From Helicobacter monodelphidis (GTDB taxonomy: Bacteria; Campylobacterota; Campylobacteria; Campylobacterales; Helicobacteraceae): DNA of 64,000 bases. The position numbers and the translations under genes were made by a program. Of the stretch, positions 45,972 to 54,873 are shown piece after piece. The stretch lies in contig NZ_NHYN01000004.1 in assembly GCF_003288845.1 (NCBI RefSeq), positions 78,843 to 142,842 of the forward strand. The letters are read 5' to 3'. The notes under the pieces are model-generated. The model was not told the DNA's origin, did not search any database, and worked only from the letters and a program-made list of their open reading frames with translations. Each line of letters begins with the position of its first letter. Position 1 is the first letter of the stretch.

Positions 45972-46058
45972 ACTAATTCCTTTTTTATGAAGTATAACAA
46001 TAATTATCGTATCTTTCAAGGGAAATATTTATTATAATGCTATAAATTAATATTAGTC

Positions 46059-46088
46059 TTGACAATCAATACTAAAATAATGTAAAAT
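46059..46088 (+). promoter_or_regulatory. sigma-70 promoter of exbB-exbD-tonB
   Basis: TTGACA at 46059-46064 and TAAAAT at 46083-46088 with 18 bp spacing, 30 bp before exbB. This is the only clear two-box promoter I found. No Fur box was recognised with confidence. Confidence 0.6.
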
Positions 46089-46117
46089 CACTATACTAAA
46101 AAGAATAAGGATAGGTG

Positions 46118-46543
46118 ATGGAGTTCCTCAAGGAATATATTGATTACATTATTTTTGCTATTTTGGGCTTGATGAGTTTTTGTGCTTGCTGGTTTAGCAT
46201 TGAGCGGGCTTATTTTTTAAGTCGTTATGACATTGAAAAGTGTAACTCAAAAGAAGAATTAGAGGTAGCTTTAACTAACAATCTTTCTATTCTTTATATC
46301 ATTTATTCTAATGCCCCTTATGTAGGGCTTTTAGGAACAGTGATTGGGATTATGATTGTGTTTTATGATATGGGGCAGGCAGGTGGTTTAGAGACTCAAG
46401 CGATTATGATTGGTTTAAGCTTAGCCTTGAAAGCGACAGCCTTAGGTTTATTTGTAGCTATTCCTACTTTGATGATTTATCATGCATTAATGAGACGCGT
46501 CAACGTACTCTTGCATCTTTATCAAGCAGGGAAAACTTCATGA
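46118..46543 (+). CDS. exbB: ExbB, biopolymer transport protein
   Basis: Proton-channel subunit that energises TonB. The 141-residue product has three TM segments: YIDYIIFAILGLMSFCACWF, then YVGLLGTVIGIMIVFYDMG and ALKATALGLFVAIPTLMIYHAL, which carry the MotA/TolQ/ExbB signature. It is the short H. pylori-type ExbB. ATG 46118 is preferred over GTG 46115 because AAGGAT is better placed. It overlaps exbD by 4 bp. Confidence 0.95.
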   Translation: MEFLKEYIDYIIFAILGLMSFCACWFSIERAYFLSRYDIEKCNSKEELEVALTNNLSILYIIYSNAPYVGLLGTVIGIMIVFYDMGQAGGLETQAIMIGLSLALKATALGLFVAIPTLMIYHALMRRVNVLLHLYQAGKTS

Positions 46544-46920
46544 AAATGCCACATAGCGATGGGCTGAATATTGTACCATTCATTGATGTAATTCTTGTTT
46601 TGCTTGCAATTGTGCTTAGCCTTTCAACTTTTATTGCACAGGGAGAAATTAAGATTGCCCTACCTAAAGCACAAACAGAAAAGTTGTCGAGTGATTCTAA
46701 AAGCGTTGAGCTTAAGATTGATAAAAAAGGTCAACTTTATTTAGATAATGTTTTGACGAATTTGGAAGAAATTTCAAACTACATTCAACAATTACAACGT
46801 CAAGAATGGATTTATCTAGTGGGTGATAAGGAAAGTCCATTGGATTCTTTTATTCAAGTCATTATTATTCTAAAGAGGTATCAGCATGAAAATTTTAAAA
46901 TCATTACCGAACAACATTAA
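46540..46920 (+). CDS. exbD: ExbD, biopolymer transport protein
   Basis: Second subunit of the TonB motor. The 126-residue product has one N-terminal TM segment with the essential Asp in VPFIDVILVLLAIVLSL (about residue 16) and a periplasmic domain (VELKIDKKGQLYLDN). Its start overlaps exbB (ATGA), and its 3' end overlaps tonB by 35 bp, a long same-strand overlap that suggests strong coupling. Confidence 0.96.
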   Translation: MKMPHSDGLNIVPFIDVILVLLAIVLSLSTFIAQGEIKIALPKAQTEKLSSDSKSVELKIDKKGQLYLDNVLTNLEEISNYIQQLQRQEWIYLVGDKESPLDSFIQVIIILKRYQHENFKIITEQH

Positions 46921-47572
46921 GTCACATTCTAATTTTGTTGGCATCTTTGGTGCTTCCTTGTTGCACATTCCTCTAGTGATTGCTGCTTTGGAGATTCAAA
47001 ATACCCACATAATGCTTCCCTCTCAAGAAAAGTCAGAGATTGCCTTCTCTCTTGCGGCTTTGCAAACCATTAGCCCAGTTCAAGATTCTCCTAAGTCTGA
47101 AGTGGCTTCACAGCCACAACAACAAGTTGTGTCTACAAAACCTGTTAAAACACCAAAGAAAAAACAAAAAAAAGCAGATAATAAACATAAAAGTAATATA
47201 GAGAAGTATTCTCATAAAAGCATAAATAATTCTAAACAATCTGTAAATACAGAACCTACTCAAAAAACACAAACCTTAGAAAGAGTTGGTGGGAATACAA
47301 ATGATCCTTTTTTGATTGAGGTTGCAAATATTATTGCTAAACATCAAAAATGGTCGCGTATTGCTCTAAGAATGAGATTGACTGGGAGGGTTATTGTGCG
47401 TATGGCGTTGAATGCACAAGGGCAAATAACAGATTTAAGGATCACACATACAACCGCACATGAGATTCTCAATAATCAAACATTATCAGTTTTAAAAACT
47501 GCCTCTATGTCCTTTCCTGCCCCAAATCGAGAACGTATTTTAGAGATCCCTATTACTTGGCGTTTGAATTGA
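46886..47572 (+). CDS. tonB: TonB energy-transducing protein
   Basis: Spans the periplasm to energise outer-membrane iron, nickel or vitamin B12 receptors. The 228-residue product has an N-terminal TM anchor (FVGIFGASLLHIPLVIAAL with the conserved His), a Lys/Pro/Gln-rich linker (about 70-130; KTPKKKQKKADNKHK) and the C-terminal TonB fold (GRVIVRMALNAQGQITDLRI; FPAPNRERILEIPITWRLN). The ATG at 46886 has AAGAGG upstream inside exbD. Its end overlaps convergent uvrC by 33 bp. Confidence 0.93.
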   Translation: MKILKSLPNNIKSHSNFVGIFGASLLHIPLVIAALEIQNTHIMLPSQEKSEIAFSLAALQTISPVQDSPKSEVASQPQQQVVSTKPVKTPKKKQKKADNKHKSNIEKYSHKSINNSKQSVNTEPTQKTQTLERVGGNTNDPFLIEVANIIAKHQKWSRIALRMRLTGRVIVRMALNAQGQITDLRITHTTAHEILNNQTLSVLKTASMSFPAPNRERILEIPITWRLN

Positions 47573-49387
47573 TTTGATGTTTTGGGCAATTTTCTCACCC
47601 ACAACCTGTGAAAGTTCTTCAAGGCTTGCTTGTGAAATAGCTTCAAAACTTCCAAAGTATTGTAATAATTTCTTTAGGCGCGATATTCCTACTCCAGATG
47701 CTTCTAATAGCTGGATGTGGCGGTCATCTTCGCGTTTCTTTTTGCGGTGAAAGGTAATGGCAAAACGATGAGCTTCATCACGAATTTTTTGTAACAATTG
47801 TAGTCGTCTATCATTGGGTGAAAGATGAAAATCATCCAAATTGGTTCTGATAATATCTGCACTAGCACCTTTTGCACGATAAGCTTTAGAATCAACTTTT
47901 TGTTTTGCGATACCCAAAACATCAATCCTTGTTCCGTAACTTTCAAGAAGTTCTTGGGCAATTCTGATTTGTGCAATTCCACCATCAAGTAGCCATAAAT
48001 CTGGCGGTGGATTAGATTCAAAGCTTTGGATACGACGAAAAAGCATTTCTTTAAATTGTGTATATTCATCTTGCCCTTCTAATCGATAATGTCGATAAGA
48101 TTCTTTGTCTAACATACCATTTTCATAAACAATCATTGCGCCAACAGGTGCTTGTTTTTGATAATGAGAAGTATCAAAACATTCAATTCTTGATGGAATA
48201 AAATTAAGTTTAAAGAGTTGTTGAATTTGTTCTAAAATATTTTCTTCCTCTTGAGATTTTAGGAGTTGTGAGCGTAAACTTTCAGTTGCATTTTTTTGGC
48301 ATAATATAACTAATTCTTTTCTTTGCCCCTTTTTTGGTGTAATAATTTTTATTTTGCGTTTATATATTTGATGAAGATAGTTTTCTAGTAAAGTTTTTTC
48401 TTGTAGGCGAATTGGTAGCAGGATGGCTTGGGGAAGGAGAGGTATATTTTCTTTAAAATGTCCCATAATCGCAGATTTAAATAATTCCTCTTCAGTGTGT
48501 TCCCCTCTTAGAATCTGCTCCTTGCTTGAGATAATTTTTCCTTCACGCATAAATAACCACAAAAGTAAAATTTTACCATTTTGTGATGCAGAAGCTAAAA
48601 TGTCAAGGTTTTCAGATTTTGCAAAGTCAATTTGTGAATGGTGTTGAATTTTCTGAATTTTGGCGATTCTATCTCTTAATGTCGTTGCTTCTTCAAAGCG
48701 TAATTCCTTAGCATAATGTTGCATTCTTGATTTAAGAAGTTGATTTAATTTTTCTGGGTGTTGTAGGTGATAGAGTGCATTTTCAAAAATAATTCTGTAT
48801 TCTTCTTGTGTAATTTTTTTCTCACATGGAGCTTTGCAACGTTGAATCTGGTAAAACAAGCAACTTTTTTTACCCCTTAAGCAACTTTTTTGTTGCACCA
48901 ATGTAAATTCCTCATATAAAGAATCGAGTAACTCTTTTGCACCCATCGTATAAGGACCAAAATAGCGGATTCTTGAATCTTTAAATAGTTTTCTTGTTAT
49001 TTCTAAACGCGGATATTCTTCAAATGGGGCATAAAAAATATAAGGAAAAGTTTTATCATCTCTTAAGAGAATATTATATTTTGGTTTTAGTTGTTTGATG
49101 AGTGAATTTTCCAAAATCAGTGCATCTTGTTCATTATTGGTTAGTAAGTAATGGATTTGTGTTGTTTGGCTAATCATTTTGGAGATACGTATAGAGAGAT
49201 TTGGGGCAGGGCAGAGGTAGGGGGTGAATGCAAAATAACTCTTCACGCGTTTTTTGAGGTTCTTTGCTTTGCCAACATAAAGGAGTTGATGGCGGTTGTC
49301 ATAATATTGATAAACCCCACTTGATTGAGGGAGTTCACTGATACTTTTTTTAAGGCTTTGTGGGAGAATTACTGGTTGATTCGCCAT
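47540..49387 (-). CDS. uvrC: excinuclease ABC subunit C
   Basis: Makes both incisions in nucleotide excision repair. The 615-residue product has the GIY-YIG-type domain (SSGVYQYYDNRHQLLYVGKAKNLKKRVKSYF; Tyr and Lys retained), a UVR motif (LRFEEATTLRDRIAKI), the RNase H-like 5' nuclease (IECFDTSHYQKQAPVGAMIVYENG; LLDGGIAQIRIAQE) and C-terminal helix-hairpin-helix repeats. It overlaps the preceding DUF721-type gene by 19 bp. Confidence 0.97.
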   Translation of the reverse strand: MANQPVILPQSLKKSISELPQSSGVYQYYDNRHQLLYVGKAKNLKKRVKSYFAFTPYLCPAPNLSIRISKMISQTTQIHYLLTNNEQDALILENSLIKQLKPKYNILLRDDKTFPYIFYAPFEEYPRLEITRKLFKDSRIRYFGPYTMGAKELLDSLYEEFTLVQQKSCLRGKKSCLFYQIQRCKAPCEKKITQEEYRIIFENALYHLQHPEKLNQLLKSRMQHYAKELRFEEATTLRDRIAKIQKIQHHSQIDFAKSENLDILASASQNGKILLLWLFMREGKIISSKEQILRGEHTEEELFKSAIMGHFKENIPLLPQAILLPIRLQEKTLLENYLHQIYKRKIKIITPKKGQRKELVILCQKNATESLRSQLLKSQEEENILEQIQQLFKLNFIPSRIECFDTSHYQKQAPVGAMIVYENGMLDKESYRHYRLEGQDEYTQFKEMLFRRIQSFESNPPPDLWLLDGGIAQIRIAQELLESYGTRIDVLGIAKQKVDSKAYRAKGASADIIRTNLDDFHLSPNDRRLQLLQKIRDEAHRFAITFHRKKKREDDRHIQLLEASGVGISRLKKLLQYFGSFEAISQASLEELSQVVGEKIAQNIKSIQTPSNRDL

Positions 49388-49851
49388 TCATGACTTCCAA
49401 ATTCACATTGACTTAAGCGATGGATTTTGAAAATTTGTTCACGCATTTCTTCAAAAATTTTATGAATGCGTGGATTCTTTGCATTATTTTTGAATTCCCC
49501 TTCCGCACTTTCAATAAAACATTTTTCTTCAATGTATTCTTCTTGTCGTTGCTGATGATAGACCACACTAATGTCAATATGTTCAATAAAGCTTAAATCC
49601 CCAAAATGCGTTCCTTTAGTCATTTTTAATATTTCTCTTATTGTGTTTAAATTATAATTGATTTCACTTTTGTATGCGGGATGTTTCACGCAAATATGTA
49701 GCCGATTGTTGTTGATTTTTAGGTATAAAATTTTAGGCAAGAGTGAGGGCATACATTCTGCAAAGAGGCTCTTAAGGCTCATTTGTTCCTTAAGTTTGGC
49801 GAACGGGGGAGAATCTGTTAAATGATGAATAATTTGTTGTGCTGTTTTCAT
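49369..49851 (-). CDS. DUF721/DciA-like protein
   Basis: A 160-residue protein. The segment LYLKINNNRLHICVKHPAYKSEINYNLNTIREILK (split here in meaning, about residues 42-77) follows the DUF721/DciA pattern of a KH-like fold. DciA proteins load the replicative helicase in many bacteria lacking DnaC; whether this is the orthologue is inference. The C-terminal half is unrecognised. It overlaps uvrC by 19 bp, so the two are coupled. Its ATG is within 6 bp of, or overlaps, the divergent lipoprotein start. Confidence 0.6.
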   Translation of the reverse strand: MKTAQQIIHHLTDSPPFAKLKEQMSLKSLFAECMPSLLPKILYLKINNNRLHICVKHPAYKSEINYNLNTIREILKMTKGTHFGDLSFIEHIDISVVYHQQRQEEYIEEKCFIESAEGEFKNNAKNPRIHKIFEEMREQIFKIHRLSQCEFGSHEWRINQ

Positions 49852-50049
49852 GGTGTAATGATAGCATATTTTTCTTTTTTTTTGGTAGGCTGTGGATACA
49901 AATCAGACCCGTATTACCATACTCCTACAAAAAAGGAAGGATTGGAATTGCTTTATGGAGATCCATCGCCGAGTGTTCCGATGATTGATGATGGAACGCT
50001 TGAGCATGGTGAATTGCTAATAAAGGGATCAAGTGGGACTCAATTATGA
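49822..50049 (+). CDS. small lipoprotein (LptM-like)
   Basis: The product contains a lipobox in FFLVGCGYKSDPYY, the pattern of LptM/YifL small outer-membrane lipoproteins, and then about 50 hydrophilic residues. Two starts are possible. ATG 49822 gives a 24-residue signal but overlaps the divergent DUF721 gene by 30 bp. ATG 49858 gives only 12 residues before the Cys, very short for a lipoprotein signal, so I list the longer form. nadB overlaps its 3' end by 17 bp, so both are probably one transcript. Confidence 0.65.
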   Translation: MMNNLLCCFHGVMIAYFSFFLVGCGYKSDPYYHTPTKKEGLELLYGDPSPSVPMIDDGTLEHGELLIKGSSGTQL

Positions 50050-51490
50050 TGTGATTATTATTGGAGCAGGAGTAGCTGGATTGTATACGGCTTTGAATAT
50101 TCCTAAGGAAAAACGCGTTTTGATTTTGTGTAAAGAACAACCTTGGGAATGTAATACCTTTTATGCACAAGGTGGAATTGCTGTTGCAAAAGATTTAGAA
50201 GATATTGCGCAACACATTTTAGACACATTGCATGCGGGTGCTGGAATGTGCAATGTAGACTCTGTTGAAATTTTAAGTAAAGAGAGTTTAGAAATTTTAC
50301 AAGATTTAATTGCAAGGCATGTGCCGTTTGATTGTGATGAGAATGGAAAATTGCTTTTCACAAAAGAAGCTGCCCATTCTACAAATCGTATTATTCACGC
50401 GGGCGGTGATTGTACAGGACGTGTTTTGCATAGTCATCTTATTACGCAAATTCCGCATACTTTATGGAAAAATGCAACCGTTACAGAATTGTTGATTGAG
50501 GAGAATCGTTGCTATGGGGTTAGCGTTTTGACAAAACGAGGGAATTATAATTTATACGCACCTGTTGTGATTATTGCAAGTGGCGGGCTTGGTGGCTTGT
50601 TTGAGTATCACACAAACGCCTATACTGTTGCGGGTGAATTGCATGGTATGATTTTAGAGCATGGCTTACGATTGAAAGATATGGAGATGTTACAATTTCA
50701 CCCAACTGTTTTTGTAGATACTTCGCGTCCAAGAAAGCCATTATTGAGTGAGGCTTTACGTGGTGAGGGAGCAGTAATTGTTGATGAAAATGGACGACGA
50801 TTTGTGTTTGATTACGACAAAAGGGGAGAGCTTGCTCCAAGAGATGCCGTTGCAAGGGCAATTTTTGATTATCAACAGAAAAATCAGTGTAAAGTTTTTT
50901 TAGATATTTCAAATTTTAAAGAGGAATTTTTTATTCAACGTTTTCCTAATATTTATCATAACTTAATGCTTTTTGGTTTCAAGATGGGTGATAAAATTCC
51001 TATTTCTCCTGCATTCCATTATGCAATGGGTGGGATTCAGACGGATACTTATGGACGTGTTAAAGGTGTGGAAAACCTTTATGCCTTGGGGGAGGCAGCT
51101 TGTACAGGCGTGCATGGGGCGAATCGTTTGGCAAGTAATTCCTTGCTTGAAGGTTTAGTTTTTGCAAAGAGAGCAGCCTTAGATATTATAAATAAGGAAA
51201 TTATTCAACGAAGCATGCGTGAATTTCCTCTTCATGAAGAGCCATTGGAGAAAGAGCAAGATGGAAATTTAAAGAAAATCTTGCGTAATTTAATGTGGAA
51301 TAAGGTAGGAATTATCCGTAAAGAGCGTGGATTAAATGAAGCATTAGGTGGAGTTGAGGTGATGTTGCAGAGTAATATTGGTCGCTTATTGCGTCTGCGT
51401 CTGTTGACGGCAAAATCAATCATTCAAAGTGCTTTACAAAGGGAAGACTCAATCGGTGCTCATTATAGGCAAGACAACGCTAAAAAATAA
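50033..51490 (+). CDS. nadB: L-aspartate oxidase
   Basis: FAD enzyme converting aspartate to iminoaspartate, first step of de novo NAD synthesis with NadA. The 485-residue product has the FAD motif DVIIIGAGVAGLYTALNI, the QGGIAVA loop, HAGGDCTGR, LQFHPTVF and the C-terminal GGIQTDTYGRVKGVENLYALGEAACTGVHGANRLASNSLLEGLVF. The start is GTG 50033 with AAAGGGATC upstream, inside the lipoprotein gene. nadA is not in the window. Confidence 0.96.
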   Translation: MGLNYDVIIIGAGVAGLYTALNIPKEKRVLILCKEQPWECNTFYAQGGIAVAKDLEDIAQHILDTLHAGAGMCNVDSVEILSKESLEILQDLIARHVPFDCDENGKLLFTKEAAHSTNRIIHAGGDCTGRVLHSHLITQIPHTLWKNATVTELLIEENRCYGVSVLTKRGNYNLYAPVVIIASGGLGGLFEYHTNAYTVAGELHGMILEHGLRLKDMEMLQFHPTVFVDTSRPRKPLLSEALRGEGAVIVDENGRRFVFDYDKRGELAPRDAVARAIFDYQQKNQCKVFLDISNFKEEFFIQRFPNIYHNLMLFGFKMGDKIPISPAFHYAMGGIQTDTYGRVKGVENLYALGEAACTGVHGANRLASNSLLEGLVFAKRAALDIINKEIIQRSMREFPLHEEPLEKEQDGNLKKILRNLMWNKVGIIRKERGLNEALGGVEVMLQSNIGRLLRLRLLTAKSIIQSALQREDSIGAHYRQDNAKK

Positions 51491-51517
51491 TTCTAGCGTT
51501 GAGGAGACTAGAGTGCT

Positions 51518-52546
51518 TTAGGCAACAATTCTAAAGGGGGGGTTAGCCCGGCGTGAACGCTCCAGAGAATCTACATTTTCTTGATAGCTCTTGCGCCCTT
51601 CCTCTTTATGAATCTCTTGCGAGAATTCTTGGGAAAGCCGAATCTGTGCTTTCATCTCCATCATTGCAGCACTCGCTGCGACGCGATAATCCTGAGGACT
51701 TGGGTCACTTGGTGCCATTGCTGCGGCTTGAATTTGTCTTGCTTTTTGCACATCTTTTTTGGGGTCTCCTGTAGAACCGGTATCAATAGATACTTCTCCA
51801 GAAGTCGCATACAGATTCCCATCAGGTCCTTTTGTATAAGAATAACTTGCCCCTCCACGTGCCAATCCTCCGGCAGCTCCTAAATGTGCGGCTTCATGAC
51901 TTCTTACATGTGCATCAGTAGCTTTTAGCTCCATCAAAAATTGTTGTTCACTGTGGTCAAGAGGTTCTCCGTCAGCACCTTTTTCGGTGGCAATATCTCC
52001 TTTAGATTCAGAATCCTTAATTTCTTCTGCTTGTGCTTGATCCTTTATCTCCTTTATAGATTGCGTTGCTTCAGCTGTCTTGGATTCTTCTATTACAATA
52101 GATTCTGCAGACTGTGATTTTTCTAAAGCCTCTAATTTTGCTAACTCTGCTGCTGCTTGACGTGCCTCTTCTTCAAGCCACAAATCAGATTTAACCTCAA
52201 TTATAGCCCGTTTGATTTGCGTATTTTGTGCTTCTGCTTCCTGGCTAAGTGTAAATTGTTGTCTTTGTGCATAGCGAATCTCATTTTCTAGGGCAAAGCG
52301 AAATGCCTCTGCTGGATTTGTGTTGTGTTCTTGTAAGGTACTTGCAAAATTACCTTGAAAACCATAAACACTTTCCTTCAGCATATCCGTGACACGTGTA
52401 CCTAACTGTGCTGATATAATACCCCACCAATCAAATTGTGTGGGCGTGTAAGCTGCCGAATATAGAGGATTAGTCGCATTGATTGCAGATACAGCGCCCT
52501 CCGTGGCGACAGGCATGACTGGTGCATATGAACTAGCAATTCTCAT
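51518..52546 (-). CDS. SprA-related putative metalloprotease (CJM1_0395 family)
   Basis: The 342-residue protein has a C-terminal catalytic-like domain. Zinc motif HEAAH at 217-221 sits in ATDAHVRSHEAAHLGAAGG, followed by GGASYSYTKGPDGNLYATSGEVSID and DPKKDVQKARQIQAAAMAPSDPSPQDYRVAASAA, the signature of the SprA-related family. The N-terminal half is low in complexity with a Glu/Ala/Lys-rich region (about 125-200). No signal peptide is seen. Proteolytic activity is inferred from HExxH only. AAAGGAG precedes the ATG; the gene is monocistronic. Confidence 0.8.
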   Translation of the reverse strand: MRIASSYAPVMPVATEGAVSAINATNPLYSAAYTPTQFDWWGIISAQLGTRVTDMLKESVYGFQGNFASTLQEHNTNPAEAFRFALENEIRYAQRQQFTLSQEAEAQNTQIKRAIIEVKSDLWLEEEARQAAAELAKLEALEKSQSAESIVIEESKTAEATQSIKEIKDQAQAEEIKDSESKGDIATEKGADGEPLDHSEQQFLMELKATDAHVRSHEAAHLGAAGGLARGGASYSYTKGPDGNLYATSGEVSIDTGSTGDPKKDVQKARQIQAAAMAPSDPSPQDYRVAASAAMMEMKAQIRLSQEFSQEIHKEEGRKSYQENVDSLERSRRANPPFRIVA

Positions 52547-52689
52547 GATAAACTCCTTTTTACTACAAGTATTCTCTCATTGTAGCTTTTTTTTCTTAAA
52601 AATTAGATAAGTTTTTAGATAAAAGTCTTAAGATACTCTAAAACATCAGATTTTTTAAAAACACTTGACAGAATAGTTGTTTTTTGATT

Positions 52690-52695
52690 AAAATT
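52690..52695 (+). promoter_or_regulatory. -10 element TAAAAT of rho, with a leader of about 90 nt
   Basis: TAAAAT 95 bp before the rho ATG. The leader contains a small hairpin (CTTTC pairing with GAAAG near 52740-52758). Rho is commonly autoregulated through its leader, so an attenuation role is possible but unproven. Confidence 0.4.
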
Positions 52696-52790
52696 CTGGA
52701 ACACGGAAACAAATTTGAACTTCGTTTCTACCTTAAAATCTTTCCCAAAAGTGAAAGTTAAACTTCCTAAGCAAAAAGGATTCCAACATT

Positions 52791-54125
52791 ATGAGCGAAA
52801 GCAATAATACTGCAAAAGTAAAAGAACCCTCCTCTAATGGGAAAACAAGGACACACACGCCTGTAGAGGGTTACAAGATTGAAGAATTACGTGCAAAACC
52901 TTTAGGAGATATTTTAAAAATTGCTCTGGAGTTGGGTGTGGAAAACCCACAAGAGTATCGTCGTCAAGAGTTGATTTTTGAAATTTTAAAATCACAAGTT
53001 AGTAAGGGTGGATATATCCTGTTCACCGGTATTCTTGAAGTAATGAGTGAGGGGCATGGATTTTTGAGGGCGATGAATGAGAATCTTTCAGATTCGCAAA
53101 ATGATGCTTATGTAAGCAACACCCAGATTCGTAAGTTTGCCTTACGCAATGGAGATATTGTTACAGGGCAGGTGCGTCCTCCAAAAGATCAAGAGCGTTA
53201 TTATGCGTTATTAAAGATTGAGGCAATTAATTATCAAGCATTTGAAGAGATGAAGAACCGTCCTTTATTTGACAATTTGACGCCACTTTTTCCCACGCAA
53301 CAACTGAAACTTGAATATGACTCTTGTAAAATTACGGGTCGTATGCTTGACTTGTTTTCGCCGATTGGTAAGGGGCAACGTGCTTTGATTGTTGCACCTC
53401 CTAGGACAGGTAAAACAGAGTTAATGAAGGAGCTTGCACAAGGAATTGAACGCAATCACCCAGAGGTTGAATTAATTGTGTTGCTTGTTGATGAGCGTCC
53501 AGAAGAGGTGACAGATATGGAGCGGAGCGTAAAAGGTGATGTATATAGCTCTACATTCGATGTTCCAGCGATTAATCACATTCGTGTAGCAGAATTGGTT
53601 GTTGAAAAGGCAAAAAGAAGTGTAGAGATGGGGCGAGATGTTGTGATTTTGCTAGATTCCATTACGCGTTTAGCGAGGGCTTATAATACTGCAACGCCAA
53701 GCAGTGGCAAGGTTTTAAGTGGTGGTGTTGATGCGAATGCTTTGCATAAACCAAAGCGATTTTTTGGTGCAGCAAGAAATATTGAGCAAGGTGGGAGTTT
53801 AACGATTATTGCAACTGCCCTTATTGAAACGGGTTCAAGAATGGACGAAGTCATTTTTGAGGAGTTTAAGGGAACAGGAAATTCTGAAATTGTCCTTGCA
53901 AGGCATATTGCTGATAGAAGAATTTATCCAGCAATGGATATTTTAAAATCGGGGACGCGTAAAGAGGAAATTTTGTTAGGTGCCGAGAAACTGCAAAAGG
54001 TCTGGACATTAAGAAATGTAATGCAACAGATGAATAATGAAGTTGAGGCATTAAATTTTCTTTATGAAAAAATGCGTAGTACAAAAAATAATGAAGAATT
54101 TTTAAGTATTATGAATGAGGGTTAA
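52791..54125 (+). CDS. rho: transcription termination factor Rho
   Basis: Hexameric RNA helicase ending transcription at C-rich unstructured RNA. The 444-residue product has a short polar N-terminal extension, an OSB fold RNA-binding domain ([15 protein letters not shown]), Walker [16 protein letters not shown] (about 202-216), Walker [18 protein letters not shown] and the Q/R-loop region [45 protein letters not shown] lies about 9 bp before the ATG. murI follows after 3 bp. Confidence 0.97.
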   Translation: MSESNNTAKVKEPSSNGKTRTHTPVEGYKIEELRAKPLGDILKIALELGVENPQEYRRQELIFEILKSQVSKGGYILFTGILEVMSEGHGFLRAMNENLSDSQNDAYVSNTQIRKFALRNGDIVTGQVRPPKDQERYYALLKIEAINYQAFEEMKNRPLFDNLTPLFPTQQLKLEYDSCKITGRMLDLFSPIGKGQRALIVAPPRTGKTELMKELAQGIERNHPEVELIVLLVDERPEEVTDMERSVKGDVYSSTFDVPAINHIRVAELVVEKAKRSVEMGRDVVILLDSITRLARAYNTATPSSGKVLSGGVDANALHKPKRFFGAARNIEQGGSLTIIATALIETGSRMDEVIFEEFKGTGNSEIVLARHIADRRIYPAMDILKSGTRKEEILLGAEKLQKVWTLRNVMQQMNNEVEALNFLYEKMRSTKNNEEFLSIMNEG

Positions 54126-54128
54126 TTT

Positions 54129-54872
54129 TTGAGAGTAGGGGTTTTTGATAGTGGTATAGGGGGCTTGAGTGTTCTTAAGAGTCTTTTATATTCCCATGCG
54201 TTCAAACAGATTATTTATTTTGGAGATACTGCAAGGGTGCCTTATGGTGTGAAAGATTGTGAAACAATCGTTCGCTATTCTTTAGAGGCTTTGCGTTTTT
54301 TGGAAGAATTTGGGATTGACTTGTGTGTTGTTGCTTGCAATACTGCAAGTGCGTTTGGACTTGAAACATTGAAGCAGGAGGCAAAAATAGATGTTATTGG
54401 TGTTATTGAGCCAGGCGTGTTAGCGTTAACGAATCGTATTCGGGATAAGAATGCACCTATTTTGGTGATTGGCACAAAAGCAACGATTAAAAGTAATCAA
54501 TATGCGGAGTCATTACAGAATTTAGGTTATAAATGTGTGTATAGTATCGCAACAAGCTTATTTGTCCCTTTTGTTGAAGAGGGTGTTACACAACAAGATT
54601 TGCTTTTTTCTATTTTTGATTATTATTTTAAGCATTTATCTTTTATTCCCGCCGCTATTATTTTGGGTTGTACACATTTTCCAATGTTGGCAACTGCATT
54701 GAGTGAATATTTTTCCAATAAACCTCTTTTGATTCACTCAGGAGAGGCAATTATGGAATATATCACTTCTTGCTATACGCTTGAAAAGTATCCCGATACA
54801 GAAGTTTTATATTTTGCAAGTGAGAATGTGGAATCCCTAAAGCAGACAGCAAAAATATGGTTAAAGGGCTAA
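54129..54872 (+). CDS. murI: glutamate racemase
   Basis: Makes D-glutamate for peptidoglycan. The 247-residue product has FDSGIGGLSVLKSL, the first catalytic Cys in VVACNTASAFGLETLK (about 71), GTKATIKSNQY and the second Cys in IILGCTHFPMLATAL (about 182). The start is TTG 54129, three bases after the rho stop, with GAGGG inside the rho 3' end; no other start keeps the N-terminal MRVGVFDSG strand. Confidence 0.95.
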   Translation: MRVGVFDSGIGGLSVLKSLLYSHAFKQIIYFGDTARVPYGVKDCETIVRYSLEALRFLEEFGIDLCVVACNTASAFGLETLKQEAKIDVIGVIEPGVLALTNRIRDKNAPILVIGTKATIKSNQYAESLQNLGYKCVYSIATSLFVPFVEEGVTQQDLLFSIFDYYFKHLSFIPAAIILGCTHFPMLATALSEYFSNKPLLIHSGEAIMEYITSCYTLEKYPDTEVLYFASENVESLKQTAKIWLKG

Positions 54873-54873
54873 A

